Source of the DNA: Methanococcoides burtonii DSM 6242
GTDB taxonomy: Archaea > Halobacteriota > Methanosarcinia > Methanosarcinales > Methanosarcinaceae
Length of the DNA: 64,000 bases
Assembly: GCF_000013725.1 (NCBI RefSeq)
Contig: NC_007955.1
Span: 2,077,579 to 2,141,578, forward strand
Direction of reading: 5' to 3'
Part shown: piece by piece, positions 46,111-55,047 of the stretch
Layout: each line of letters starts with the position of its first letter
How positions within the stretch are numbered: position 1 is the first letter of the stretch
Notes under the pieces: generated by a model
What the model was told of the DNA's origin: nothing
The model's input: only the letters and a program-made list of their open reading frames with translations
Database searches by the model: none
Made by a program: the position numbers and the translations under genes

Positions 46111-47052
46111 TCATCCTAATGATTTTCTTCTTATTGTCCTCAATTGATAGAGATTATAGCTGAATGCTGTAATCGCCATTTTGACATTTACTCTTGCCAA
46201 CGTTGTTACTCTTACAAATCCTGACGTAAACACATTTTTGATAACAGCATAAGGTCTTTCTCCCTTTGCTCTTTTCCTGCTTATTCTTTTGTTTCTCATC
46301 TTATCCCTAATACCAATAGGGTGCCCTCGTACTCCCCTTTGCATAGTTGCATCATATCCTTTTGAAATTGCACCAAAGTAACCTCTATCTCTGTAAACAA
46401 CTTCGCCTTCTTCAGAAAGATCCACCTGACTATCATGAACTGAGGCAGTAGTTGTCCTATATCTCCTTATCAGATCATATTCGGTATCTTCAATGGTATG
46501 TAGTTTATATCCAAAATGTGACTTAGATGCCTTTTTTGTCCATGTACCGTCCTTACATCTTCTGGTCTTTGCTTCATTTCCACGAGGAGTATCAAGATTT
46601 GCATGTCCTGGATCAGCATGTATAAATGTTGCATCCTGAATCATACCTTGCTTGATCTTCAGACCTTTCTTATTAAGTTGTCTTTGCATTTCATTCCAGA
46701 TTTCATCTTCTTTTCCTGCCTGGGAAATTCGTTCTCTAAATGCCCAAACAGTAGTATGATCTGGAATTTTTGCAGGAAAGCCCAAGAATTTCCTAAAGGA
46801 AATTCTATCAGTAGCTTGTCTTTCAAGTTCAGGGTCAGATAGGCCATGCCATTGTTGCAATACTAACATTTTGAGCATGACGATTTCATCAACGTTTGGT
46901 CTGCCACCGAACTCTGTTTTATTGATATACATCTCTGCTATAATTGGACGAAATGGTTTCCAATCGATGAGAGATTCAATTTCAGAGAGCTTGTCACCGA
47001 GATTTTCAAGACGTTTGTACTCTTCTTTAAAAGCAAAGTTTGTTAAGGACAT
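46111..47052 (-). CDS. IS5 family transposase
   Basis: 313 aa, intact, nearly identical to the protein at 15406-16347 (differences such as RISQAGKED and QLNKKGLKIKQ). The same DDE residues are present: MIQDATFIHADPGH, YRDRGYFG, KGERPYAVIK. Likely able to mobilise both copies. Confidence 0.93.
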   Translation of the reverse strand: MSLTNFAFKEEYKRLENLGDKLSEIESLIDWKPFRPIIAEMYINKTEFGGRPNVDEIVMLKMLVLQQWHGLSDPELERQATDRISFRKFLGFPAKIPDHTTVWAFRERISQAGKEDEIWNEMQRQLNKKGLKIKQGMIQDATFIHADPGHANLDTPRGNEAKTRRCKDGTWTKKASKSHFGYKLHTIEDTEYDLIRRYRTTTASVHDSQVDLSEEGEVVYRDRGYFGAISKGYDATMQRGVRGHPIGIRDKMRNKRISRKRAKGERPYAVIKNVFTSGFVRVTTLARVNVKMAITAFSYNLYQLRTIRRKSLG

Positions 47053-47212
47053 AATACAAAATTATTGTAATAGGTTATAAATATTGCTTCTGTTTGAGGG
47101 GTTTATCGGAATTCTCTCTTCTTTAAAAGCAAAGTTCGTTAAGGACATAATACAAAATTATTGTAATATGTTATAAATATTGCTTCTGTTTGAGGGGTTT
47201 ATCGGAATTCTC
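47021..47212. repeat. two tandem 96-bp units at the IS end
   Basis: Units 47021-47116 and 47117-47212 both run from TCTTCTTTAAAAGC to CGGAATTCTC and differ at two positions. Each holds the first 30 or so bases of the transposase frame, its promoter region and the inverted repeat. Confidence 0.92.
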
Positions 47213-47641
47213 TACGGTTATTGTAACCATATGCTTGTGAGGCTGAATGCCTTTGGTTTCAGGACCAAGGATATAACCATGCCCTCCCGATATGGCGAGG
47301 AAAAATCCACCATCAAGTACAGCCCCTACATGGTAAAGGTCTCAGCAATGCTGTTCAAGAGCTTCCTCTGGAGACTCAAAACAAAATACATGGTGATGAG
47401 CTTCCATCCCCTGGTATTGTTCTACATCCTGTCGATGTTCCTGATACCCTTTGGAATCATCTTTGGCCTGTCCATGGTAATTGCATCCCTGGCCGGATTC
47501 ACCGTACAGACAAACTATGTCCTCCTGGATGCCCTAATATTCCTTTCCGGTATGCAGTTCCTCCTGTTCGCTATGTTCTTCGATATGCAGGAGTCGGACA
47601 AAGGTATGCGATATCTTGAGAGAACTTGTATTGAATCCTGA
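47213..47641 (+). pseudogene. 3' part of the split glycosyltransferase
   Basis: Continues the gene from 44859: codons TAC GGT TAT follow directly, reading YGYCNHMLVRLNAFGFRTKD. Then come a polar stretch (MPSRYGEEKSTIKYSPYM) and two C-terminal membrane segments (LVLFYILSMFLIPFGIIFGL, LLDALIFLSGMQFLLFAMFF), as in membrane-attached GT2 enzymes. It has no start of its own at the IS boundary. Confidence 0.85.
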
Positions 47642-47731
47642 TGTGAGTAGAATGATTCTGAATCGTTTACGGTTTGTCCGTAGTATGTTTAGTTGTTTGT
47701 TTGTGATGTGTGCTAAAAGAAGGTGGTTGTT

Positions 47732-48775
47732 GTGAAAGTACTGATAGATATAGGTCATCCTGCACATGTTCACTTTTTTAAGAACATTATTTTGGGTTTA
47801 GAAAAGAACGGTCATGAAGTTTTGGTTACTTCTCGTGATAAAGATGTAGCTATTGATCTATTGGATGCTTACAATATACCTTACATACCAGTAGGAAAGA
47901 TTGGTTCAGGAAAGTTTGATCTGATAAAAGAATGGATCAAGAGAGATTATGACATTTTAAAGATTGCAAAGAAATTCAATCCTGATCTTTTGATGGGTAT
48001 GCTTAATCCATGTGTTGCCCATTCAGCAAAGCTTTTGGGTAAAAAATGTTTTATATTCAACGATTCCGAAGTTGTCAATTCAACGGCACTAATTACTTAT
48101 CCATTTTCAGATGTGATATTTACGCCATCGAATTTCAGTAAAGATGCTGGGAAGAAACAAGTTCGAATAAATGGATATAAAGAACACTCATATCTGCATT
48201 CAAATCATTTTAACCCTGACCCCTCTATTTTTGATAATCTAGATATTGGTATAAATGATAAATTTATTTTAATGCGATTTGTTGCATGGAAGGCAGGCCA
48301 TGATGTAAAGCAAAAGGGTTTTGATCTTGAAACTAAGATCCGCTATGTAAAAGCTCTTGAAAAATATGCAAAAGTTTTCATTTCATCAGAGACCGAACTT
48401 CCTCCTGAGCTTGAAGATTATCGAATCAAAATTCCTTCTGAAGATATCCATAATTTTGTTTATTATGCTGATCTGCTAGTCGGTGATAGTCAGACAATGA
48501 CTACGGAAGCTGCTTTACTTGGAACTCCTGCAGTCAGATGCAATTCTTTTGTTGGCGAAAACGATATGGCCAATTTTGTTGAACTCGAAAATAAGTATGG
48601 ACTTATTTTTAATTTCAATAATTATGATGAAGCAATGAATAAAGCCATTGAAATAATTCAAGATCCAAATATTAAAGATGAATGGACTAAAAAAAGAGAA
48701 TTAATGTTGAATGAAAAAACAGATGTTTGTTCCTTTATTGTGGATTATATTGAGAAGTATTGGTCAAATGTGTAA
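47732..48775 (+). CDS. DUF354 family protein, glycosyltransferase-like
   Basis: 347 aa, GT-B-like fold. The DUF354 opening VLIDIGHPAHVHFFKN is exact, with GVI-type later motifs DLLVGDSQTMTTEAALLGTP and VRCNSFVGENDM. The GTG at 47732 follows AGGTGG; the GTG at 47723 is part of that site. First gene of the glycan locus, which runs on one strand to 55026. Likely transfers or processes a sugar for a surface glycan; substrate unknown. Confidence 0.85.
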   Translation: MKVLIDIGHPAHVHFFKNIILGLEKNGHEVLVTSRDKDVAIDLLDAYNIPYIPVGKIGSGKFDLIKEWIKRDYDILKIAKKFNPDLLMGMLNPCVAHSAKLLGKKCFIFNDSEVVNSTALITYPFSDVIFTPSNFSKDAGKKQVRINGYKEHSYLHSNHFNPDPSIFDNLDIGINDKFILMRFVAWKAGHDVKQKGFDLETKIRYVKALEKYAKVFISSETELPPELEDYRIKIPSEDIHNFVYYADLLVGDSQTMTTEAALLGTPAVRCNSFVGENDMANFVELENKYGLIFNFNNYDEAMNKAIEIIQDPNIKDEWTKKRELMLNEKTDVCSFIVDYIEKYWSNV

Positions 48776-48801
48776 ATATTATTGACTTTAAGGTGGATAT
48801 T

Positions 48802-49875
48802 ATGAAAATAGCAACTATTGTTGGAGTTAGGCCTCAATTTGTGAAAGCTTCTGTAGTTTCCAGAGAGCTGAGGAAAACACACCATGAAGTCTTGATCCAC
48901 ACAGGCCAGCACTATGATCATAAAATGAATCAGGTCTTCTTCGAGGAACTCAACATTCCTGAACCAGATTATTTCCTGGAAATAGGTTCTGGGTCTCATG
49001 GTTATCAAACAGGCGAGATGTTAAAAAAGATCGAAGAGGTCTTGATAATAGAGCAACCTGACCTTGTATTAACCTATGGTGATACAAATTCGACTCTTGC
49101 TGGTGCTTTAGCAGCTTCTAAATTGCACATAAAGACTGCTCACGTCGAATCTGGTTTACGAAGCTTTGACAAAACAATGCCTGAAGAAATAAACAGGATT
49201 GTAACAGATCACTGTTCAGATATCTTATTTTGCCCAACAGAAAATGCTGTAAACAATTTGAAAAATGAAGGAATTACCGATAATGTCTTTTTAACAGGAG
49301 ATGTAATGGCTGATTCTGTGATCTACAACAAAGATATTGCAGAAAAGCAATCTACCATCCTGAACGATCTAAATTTGGAAAGCAAGAATTATTTGCTCGC
49401 AACTGTTCACCGTGCCAGCAATACTGACAACCCTAAAAATCTCCAAAATATCGTAGATGCTTTTTCAAAATTGGATGATTTGGTCGTATTCCCTGTTCAC
49501 CCCAGAACTAAAAAGCTGTTAAAGGAGTACAATTTGTACGACAAATTAGCTTCTTCAGTAAAGTTAATTGAGCCTGTTGGTTTCCTTGATTTCATTAAAT
49601 TAATGAATAATTCAAAAATGATCCTCACCGATTCAGGTGGTATCCAAAAAGAAGCCTATATTTTGAAAATCCCATGCATTACATTACGTGAAAATACGGA
49701 ATGGATGGAAACTGTTGAAGATGGGTGGAATGTTTTGGTTGGAGTTGACAAGAGTCGGATTGTTAATGCGATTGATGAATTAAATCCAGTATCTAAAAAT
49801 CATGATGATCGATTTGGGAATGGAACTGCAAGCAAGAAAATTATTTTGGAGATTGATGATGTATTCAAATGTTAA
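48802..49875 (+). CDS. wecB: UDP-N-acetylglucosamine 2-epimerase, non-hydrolysing
   Basis: Interconverts UDP-GlcNAc and UDP-ManNAc (or the 3-acetamido uronate forms) for surface polysaccharide. 357 aa. Motifs: GVRPQFVKAS, HTGQHYDHKM, HVESGLRSFDKTMPEEINR and TDSGGIQKEA. The ATG at 48802 has AGGTGG 6 bases before it; the earlier in-frame ATG at 48760 is inside the preceding gene. Overlaps the next gene by 17 bases. Confidence 0.94.
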   Translation: MKIATIVGVRPQFVKASVVSRELRKTHHEVLIHTGQHYDHKMNQVFFEELNIPEPDYFLEIGSGSHGYQTGEMLKKIEEVLIIEQPDLVLTYGDTNSTLAGALAASKLHIKTAHVESGLRSFDKTMPEEINRIVTDHCSDILFCPTENAVNNLKNEGITDNVFLTGDVMADSVIYNKDIAEKQSTILNDLNLESKNYLLATVHRASNTDNPKNLQNIVDAFSKLDDLVVFPVHPRTKKLLKEYNLYDKLASSVKLIEPVGFLDFIKLMNNSKMILTDSGGIQKEAYILKIPCITLRENTEWMETVEDGWNVLVGVDKSRIVNAIDELNPVSKNHDDRFGNGTASKKIILEIDDVFKC

Positions 49876-51061
49876 AAATGATTTTAAAAAATACTCTGGT
49901 AAAAATCTTCTAGTTATTGCTCCTTCTTATCCAAATGAGGATAACACATTTATTGGTGGATCTTTCATAAAAAATCAACTTGAGTCATTAAAAAAACATT
50001 TTGATAACATTTTTGTAATATCTCCTGTATTATTCAGTTTCAATAAATTAGATAAAGATAAGTTGTGCAATAATTATAGGTATGATAATATTAATGTGTA
50101 CTTCCCTCGATCCTATTACATCCCTATTTTTTATTTTAATAAAATATTAATCGATAATCGGCTCCATGTTGTTGAAAAAATAATCAAAAATGAAAATCTT
50201 AAATTTGATCTAATTCATGCACATTTCACATGGCCTTCTGCATATATTAGTACAAGTTTAAAAGAAAAATATCATGTTCCTACAATCACTACAATTCATG
50301 AAAATGCTGAATGGTTGGTCAAGGAGGCTGGAATAAATTCGTCACTTATAAACAATGCTTGGCGCAATTCGGATGTTTTGATAAGAGTTAATTCAAAAGA
50401 TTTGCCGATATTGAGTGAATATAATAAAAATGTCATTTCAATTCCCAACGGGTTTTCTTCAAAATTCAAATATATTGATAAAATGGAGTGCAGGGGAAAA
50501 CTAAATCTTCCTAAAAATAAAAAAATAATATTTAGTTTAGGTGGCTTAATTGAAAGAAAGGGTTTTAATTATTTAATAGATGCAATTAAATTTGTCACTA
50601 AAAAACAAAAAGATGTATTATGTTTTATTGGGGGGAATGGGCCTTTAAAAGATGCTCTCCAAAAACAAATAATAGATTTAAATTTACAAAATAATGTTAA
50701 ACTAGTCGGGTTTGTAACGGATGAGTTACTCTCCATCTGGATAAATTCGTGTGATATATTTGTTTTACCAAGTTTAAGTGAAGGAAATCCTACAGTTATG
50801 TTTGAGTGTTTGGGATGTGGAAAACCATATGTTGGGACTGGGGTGGGTGGAGTTCCAGAAATAATCACTTCTGATAAATATGGGTTGTTGGTTGAACCTG
50901 GCAATTCACAAGATTTAGCTGAGAAAATCATAATTGCATTGAATAAAGAATGGGATCGAGATGCAATTCTGGAGTATAGTGATCGTTTTACGTGGGATAA
51001 TATAGCTTTGCAAACGATGGATGCATATAATTTGGCTATAGCCAAATGCAAAAATAGCTAA
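49859..51061 (+). CDS. GT4 family glycosyltransferase
   Basis: About 400 aa, GT-B fold. N-terminal domain LLVIAPSYPNEDNTFIGGSF; C-terminal nucleotide-sugar site FSLGGLIERKGFNYLIDA and the E-x7-E motif in SLSEGNPTVMFECLGCG. The start at 49856/49859 is favoured by GGAG upstream and lies in the end of wecB. Noticeably AT-rich codon use compared with the housekeeping genes. Confidence 0.9.
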   Translation: MYSNVKNDFKKYSGKNLLVIAPSYPNEDNTFIGGSFIKNQLESLKKHFDNIFVISPVLFSFNKLDKDKLCNNYRYDNINVYFPRSYYIPIFYFNKILIDNRLHVVEKIIKNENLKFDLIHAHFTWPSAYISTSLKEKYHVPTITTIHENAEWLVKEAGINSSLINNAWRNSDVLIRVNSKDLPILSEYNKNVISIPNGFSSKFKYIDKMECRGKLNLPKNKKIIFSLGGLIERKGFNYLIDAIKFVTKKQKDVLCFIGGNGPLKDALQKQIIDLNLQNNVKLVGFVTDELLSIWINSCDIFVLPSLSEGNPTVMFECLGCGKPYVGTGVGGVPEIITSDKYGLLVEPGNSQDLAEKIIIALNKEWDRDAILEYSDRFTWDNIALQTMDAYNLAIAKCKNS

Positions 51062-51073
51062 ATGGGAGATAAT

Positions 51074-52027
51074 ATGTTTGAAAATAATAGTGTTATATTA
51101 ATTACAGGTGGTGCAGGCTTTATAGGTAGTCATGTTGTTGATAAGTTAATAAATATTGGCAACCGAGTTATTGTGTTTGATAACTTGAGTTCTGGTAATT
51201 TAGAATATATTGATCAACATCTTGATAATCCAAACTTTACATTTATTAATGGTGATTTGCTCGATACAGATAAAATAACGAAAGCATGTCATAATATAGA
51301 TTGTGTTTATCATATTGCAGCAAATCCAGATGTAAGATTAGGGTTCTCAAATACCAAGGTACATTTTGATCAAAATATTACTGCTACTTACAATCTTCTT
51401 GAAGCTATGCGTAAAAATAACATTAGAAATATTGTGTTTACTTCCACATCAACAGTATATGGGGAAGCATCGATTATTCCCACGCCTGAAAACTATGGTC
51501 CACTTGTTCCGATATCACTTTATGGGGCATCGAAACTTTCGTGTGAAGCCTTAATAACTTCGTACTGTCATACATTTAATATGAGGTCATGGATATTTAG
51601 ATTTGCAAACATTATTGGAGAGCGCAGTACTCACGGTATTATATTTGATTTTATCAAAAAACTTCACAATAATCCTGATCAACTTGAAATTCTTGGTGAT
51701 GGGCAGCAATCAAAATCATATTTGCATATTAGTGCTTGCATTGATGCAATTTTATTTGTAGTTAATAAAAGTCTAGACGATGTTAATATTTTTAATATTG
51801 GCTCAGAAGACACAATTAACTCAACACAAATTGGTATGATCGTTGTTGAGGAAATGGGGCTTGAAAATGTTGAATTTACATATACTGGTGGTACGAGAGG
51901 ATGGAAAGGGGATGTTCCACGAATGTCACTTTCAATTGATAAATTAGAATCTCTTGGATGGAGTTTGAGTTGTTCTTCTAAGGGAAGTGTAATAGAAACA
52001 GTACGTTCATTGTTATCTACAATTTAA
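51074..52027 (+). CDS. NAD-dependent nucleotide-sugar epimerase/dehydratase (GalE-like)
   Basis: Extended SDR, 317 aa. NAD site ITGGAGFIGSHVV, catalytic Ser/Tyr/Lys in TSTSTVYGEAS and LYGASKLSCEA, and FRFANIIGERSTHG. Most like UDP-glucose/GlcNAc 4-epimerases. The ATG at 51074 has GGGAG 5 bases upstream; the ATG at 51062, directly at the preceding stop, lacks a site. Confidence 0.9.
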   Translation: MFENNSVILITGGAGFIGSHVVDKLINIGNRVIVFDNLSSGNLEYIDQHLDNPNFTFINGDLLDTDKITKACHNIDCVYHIAANPDVRLGFSNTKVHFDQNITATYNLLEAMRKNNIRNIVFTSTSTVYGEASIIPTPENYGPLVPISLYGASKLSCEALITSYCHTFNMRSWIFRFANIIGERSTHGIIFDFIKKLHNNPDQLEILGDGQQSKSYLHISACIDAILFVVNKSLDDVNIFNIGSEDTINSTQIGMIVVEEMGLENVEFTYTGGTRGWKGDVPRMSLSIDKLESLGWSLSCSSKGSVIETVRSLLSTI

Positions 52028-52035
52028 TATTATTA

Positions 52036-52311
52036 AGGTGGTATCTAATATTATTTCAAGTAAGGATTATACAATTTGTAGTAACAAAGGTTGGTGGTAT
52101 TTCTGAAATGATTACTTCTAATGATTATGGTTTATTATATAATTCTAATAATTTCATTCAATTATTTAACAAAATTTCATTGGCACTAAATTCGGAATGG
52201 AACTATTATAAAATTAAAGAATATGCTGAACAGTTTTCTTGGGCGAATATTTTAGTTAATAATTCAAAAATAGATTCAAGTATGTTGGTATTTGGGGGTT
52301 CTGTTACATGA
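52036..52311 (+). pseudogene. remnant(s) of GT4 glycosyltransferase 3' end
   Basis: From about 52075 it reads VVTKVGGISEMITSNDYGLL, then NKISLALNSEWNYYKIKEYA and FSWANI. This parallels VGTGVGGVPEIITSDKYGLL and the C-terminus of the GT4 at 49859. A second, shorter echo (GGI, then NIISSKDY after a shift) lies just before at 52038-52070. No N-terminal two-thirds exists. Its TGA overlaps the next ATG as ATGA. Confidence 0.7.
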
Positions 52312-53849
52312 AACAATCAGCTAAAGTTGTTGGGATTATTATTTTGTTTACGTTTATTTGTTCAACTATTATTTTTAATGGTTCTATTGACGATTTTGCA
52401 CCAAAACATATGGCGTCGATTTCTGAAATTACTCATAAAGGTCAATTACCAGAATATTCGCAAAGCCCAGCTTTTTATGCGTTTGGTTCAGTTATTCAAA
52501 ATATAGCTAATTTATCTGGAGTAGATTTATTGTATTATCCTCTCCAATTTTTTGCGTTTTCTCTCGTATTTTTGATATTTATCACAAAAATATTAGACTC
52601 TTATATAATTGCAAGTGTCATCGTTTTTATTGAAATGATTTCTGGTTCACTTGGAACTACTAAAATCTTTTTTTGGCCCCATGGGCTTGGTTATGTTTTA
52701 TTTTACTTATCTCTTTATCTCTTACTTAATATTTTAAAAACCACTAATTTTAAAAAATCAGAACATCTATTACTCTTTATTGTTTCAGGTTCAGCTTTAG
52801 TTTTCATCTCTTATAACTTATATGCAATGTTAGTCATCCTTTTATTATTCATATTCATTTTGTTTAATTGTTTGAAAAGATTCGTGATATTTACATTTGA
52901 TCAATTCAGAAATAATTGTTTTAATAATACTATGTTGAATTTGCTCTTAGTTTTGATTGTTGTTCAATTTGGCTTATCCAATTTTGTATATAAAACTTTT
53001 ATTCCAACTTTAACCATTATCAAATCAGTTGAAATTACCGGCATTGATAAGTTTTTAAAAGCTTATTTTTCAACTGGAGTTGGAGGCGAACCTATCACTA
53101 CAATGCTACTTGAGTTTCCGAATCTAATTACTATAATTAGTGGAATTAAATATTCTGTCTTGATGATTTCGATTGCTATGTTTTTTTATTTTTCATTTAA
53201 AAAAATAGTAAACAAAAAAAAGTTTAATGAAATTGATTTATTTGTATTATCTTTGGTTTTTATGAGTGTTGTTTATTCTTTTATAAGATTATATCTTGGT
53301 GGAATTGTTGTTAGTATATTCTATTTACCAGGAATTGTATGTTCACTGTGGATTTTGAGATATTGCAAAAGCTATCAAAAATGGTCAATTTTTGTAATTC
53401 TACTTTTATTAGTTTTAACCCCCTTCTATTCTTATACTTTATTTAGTAACAATCTTACAAACAAAGATATTTCCAAATTTGATTATTTTGATGCGCCTAG
53501 TGATTGGTATTTTGAACATAGTAGTGGTCATTTAGCTGTTTCTGATGAAATGACTAAAAATTTCATCCTTCTAAATATATACGAATCATCAAAAAACTCT
53601 CATAATATCAGCATTCAGGAGTTATCGCAACAATTTAAAATTTTATTAGTTGAAGACGCCACAAGTCTAATTAATTTAACGAATAAAAGTGATCTAAACA
53701 AGTATTATTTTATAAATTATAACTTTAATAGAATGAGTCTTCAAAATTGGATTATTATTAAATCATGGCATAATTACAAAAATGAAATTGAAAATAATAT
53801 TTTAGTAAATAATATTTATGATGATGGGGGGGTATGTGTTTACTTTTAA
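52308..53849 (+). CDS. multi-pass membrane protein of the glycan locus
   Basis: 513 aa with about ten to twelve hydrophobic segments over residues 1-390, an early exterior loop (SIDDFAPKHMASISEITHKG, then LPEYSQSPAFYAFG), and a soluble C-terminal domain of about 110 residues. The layout resembles GT-C-type glycosyltransferases or polymerase-like proteins, but no sequence motif proves it. Very AT-rich, Lys/Ile/Asn-heavy coding, which points to transfer from another genome. Overlaps the upstream remnant by ATGA. Confidence 0.75.
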   Translation: MKQSAKVVGIIILFTFICSTIIFNGSIDDFAPKHMASISEITHKGQLPEYSQSPAFYAFGSVIQNIANLSGVDLLYYPLQFFAFSLVFLIFITKILDSYIIASVIVFIEMISGSLGTTKIFFWPHGLGYVLFYLSLYLLLNILKTTNFKKSEHLLLFIVSGSALVFISYNLYAMLVILLLFIFILFNCLKRFVIFTFDQFRNNCFNNTMLNLLLVLIVVQFGLSNFVYKTFIPTLTIIKSVEITGIDKFLKAYFSTGVGGEPITTMLLEFPNLITIISGIKYSVLMISIAMFFYFSFKKIVNKKKFNEIDLFVLSLVFMSVVYSFIRLYLGGIVVSIFYLPGIVCSLWILRYCKSYQKWSIFVILLLLVLTPFYSYTLFSNNLTNKDISKFDYFDAPSDWYFEHSSGHLAVSDEMTKNFILLNIYESSKNSHNISIQELSQQFKILLVEDATSLINLTNKSDLNKYYFINYNFNRMSLQNWIIIKSWHNYKNEIENNILVNNIYDDGGVCVYF

Positions 53850-53943
53850 AAATTGTTATTAAGGATTCTATTTATTTTTGCTATGGATGTTGAAATTCAC
53901 TCATAAATCTGTATATACGCTTTACTCTTATAATGTGATCTCT

Positions 53944-55026
53944 ATGAAAATTGCAATAATTACAAATTATTGGATAAATAGCTCGGGTGGTGGGGTGAAA
54001 ACATATCTCACCAGTTTAGTAGATGAATTTAACAATAGGGATTATTTAGATGTAAGTGTAATTTTCAAAAGCGGAAAAGATTATGAAAATTACCACATTG
54101 AAGGCAATAAAATCGTTTTTGTTTTCAAAACGTTTTTGAATCTGAAACAGCTAAATCCTGATATAATTCATTCACAAGGGACATGGTATTGTTTGCTACC
54201 GGGATACGCTTATAAAAAACTATATGGCACAAAATTAGTTCATACCTTTCATTCTCAACCATTTGGTAAATTGAAGTTGGTTGGTAGGATATTTTTTCAA
54301 ACGTTGTTAAATGGTTGTGATTGTATAACGTTTGTTTCTAAAAGTCTGAAAAAAGAGAATGAACGATTTGGTCTTATTTTTAATGAATATGCTATTACTT
54401 ATGCAGGTGTGAATTCAACAGAAGTATCTCAAAAGCAAATAGCTGAGTTTAGTGAGAAATATAATCTCAAATCCAGTAATTATGTTTTATTAGCACAAGG
54501 ATTTATGTCTAATAAGTTGAAAGCAAAAGGATCTACTATTTTAATTAAGGCACTTAAACATTTATTGAACAAATATCCTCAAACAATTTTGGTTCTGACT
54601 GGTGATGGAGCATTTTCAAACGAAGTAAAATTATTTGTTGAAGAAGTGGGATTATCTGAAAATGTGATATTTACAGGACATCTGTCTGATCCATTTGTAC
54701 CTTTAGCAATTTGTAATATTTACACTCACATATCTCTTGCAGACGGTGTTCCTTTAGCTCTTTTAGAAGCAATGGCTATGGGTAAACCAATCATGGCTAC
54801 TAATATTGGTGGAATTCCTGAAGCTATAGATAATGGGATTAATGGAATTTTAGTTGAACCTTGTGAAAATCAAATATATGAGGGAATAGAATACCTAATT
54901 TTAAATTCTGATGTGGCTACTAAAATGGGTTACAATGCAAAACAAACTGTATCAAACAAATTTACTTGGAAAAATGCTGCGAATGTTTTCTATGATATCT
55001 ATTGTGATAGTCATAAATCGGAATGA
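53944..55026 (+). CDS. GT4 family glycosyltransferase
   Basis: About 360 aa. N-terminal glycine loop NYWINSSGGGVKTYL, the middle HSQGTWYCLLPGYAYKK, donor site LLAQGFMSNKLKAKGSTIL, and the E-x7-E region SLADGVPLALLEAMAMGKPI followed by TNIGGIPEAI. The ATG at 53944 aligns with the family start; an upstream frame to 53878 has no good site. Last plus-strand gene of the locus; it faces the flippase gene. Confidence 0.88.
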   Translation: MKIAIITNYWINSSGGGVKTYLTSLVDEFNNRDYLDVSVIFKSGKDYENYHIEGNKIVFVFKTFLNLKQLNPDIIHSQGTWYCLLPGYAYKKLYGTKLVHTFHSQPFGKLKLVGRIFFQTLLNGCDCITFVSKSLKKENERFGLIFNEYAITYAGVNSTEVSQKQIAEFSEKYNLKSSNYVLLAQGFMSNKLKAKGSTILIKALKHLLNKYPQTILVLTGDGAFSNEVKLFVEEVGLSENVIFTGHLSDPFVPLAICNIYTHISLADGVPLALLEAMAMGKPIMATNIGGIPEAIDNGINGILVEPCENQIYEGIEYLILNSDVATKMGYNAKQTVSNKFTWKNAANVFYDIYCDSHKSE

Positions 55027-55047
55027 ATTTGATTTCAGTTTCACTTA

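Larger units (their letters stand above)
45976..47212 (-). mobile_element. IS5-type insertion sequence, copy 2, with a duplicated end
   Basis: Same element as 15342-16482, in the opposite orientation. Left end GAGAATTGCGATTAAC, right end GGTTTATCGGAATTCTC, flanked by TACG at 45972-45975 and 47213-47216. The canonical 1141 bp run to 47116; a further 96 bp (47117-47212) repeat the transposase-start end. It splits a glycosyltransferase gene. Confidence 0.93.

Noticed and set aside
46034-47213. Separate gene for the frame entering from the IS end at 47180
   Set aside because: Its first codons lie in the IS repeat and the remainder is the tail of the split glycosyltransferase.
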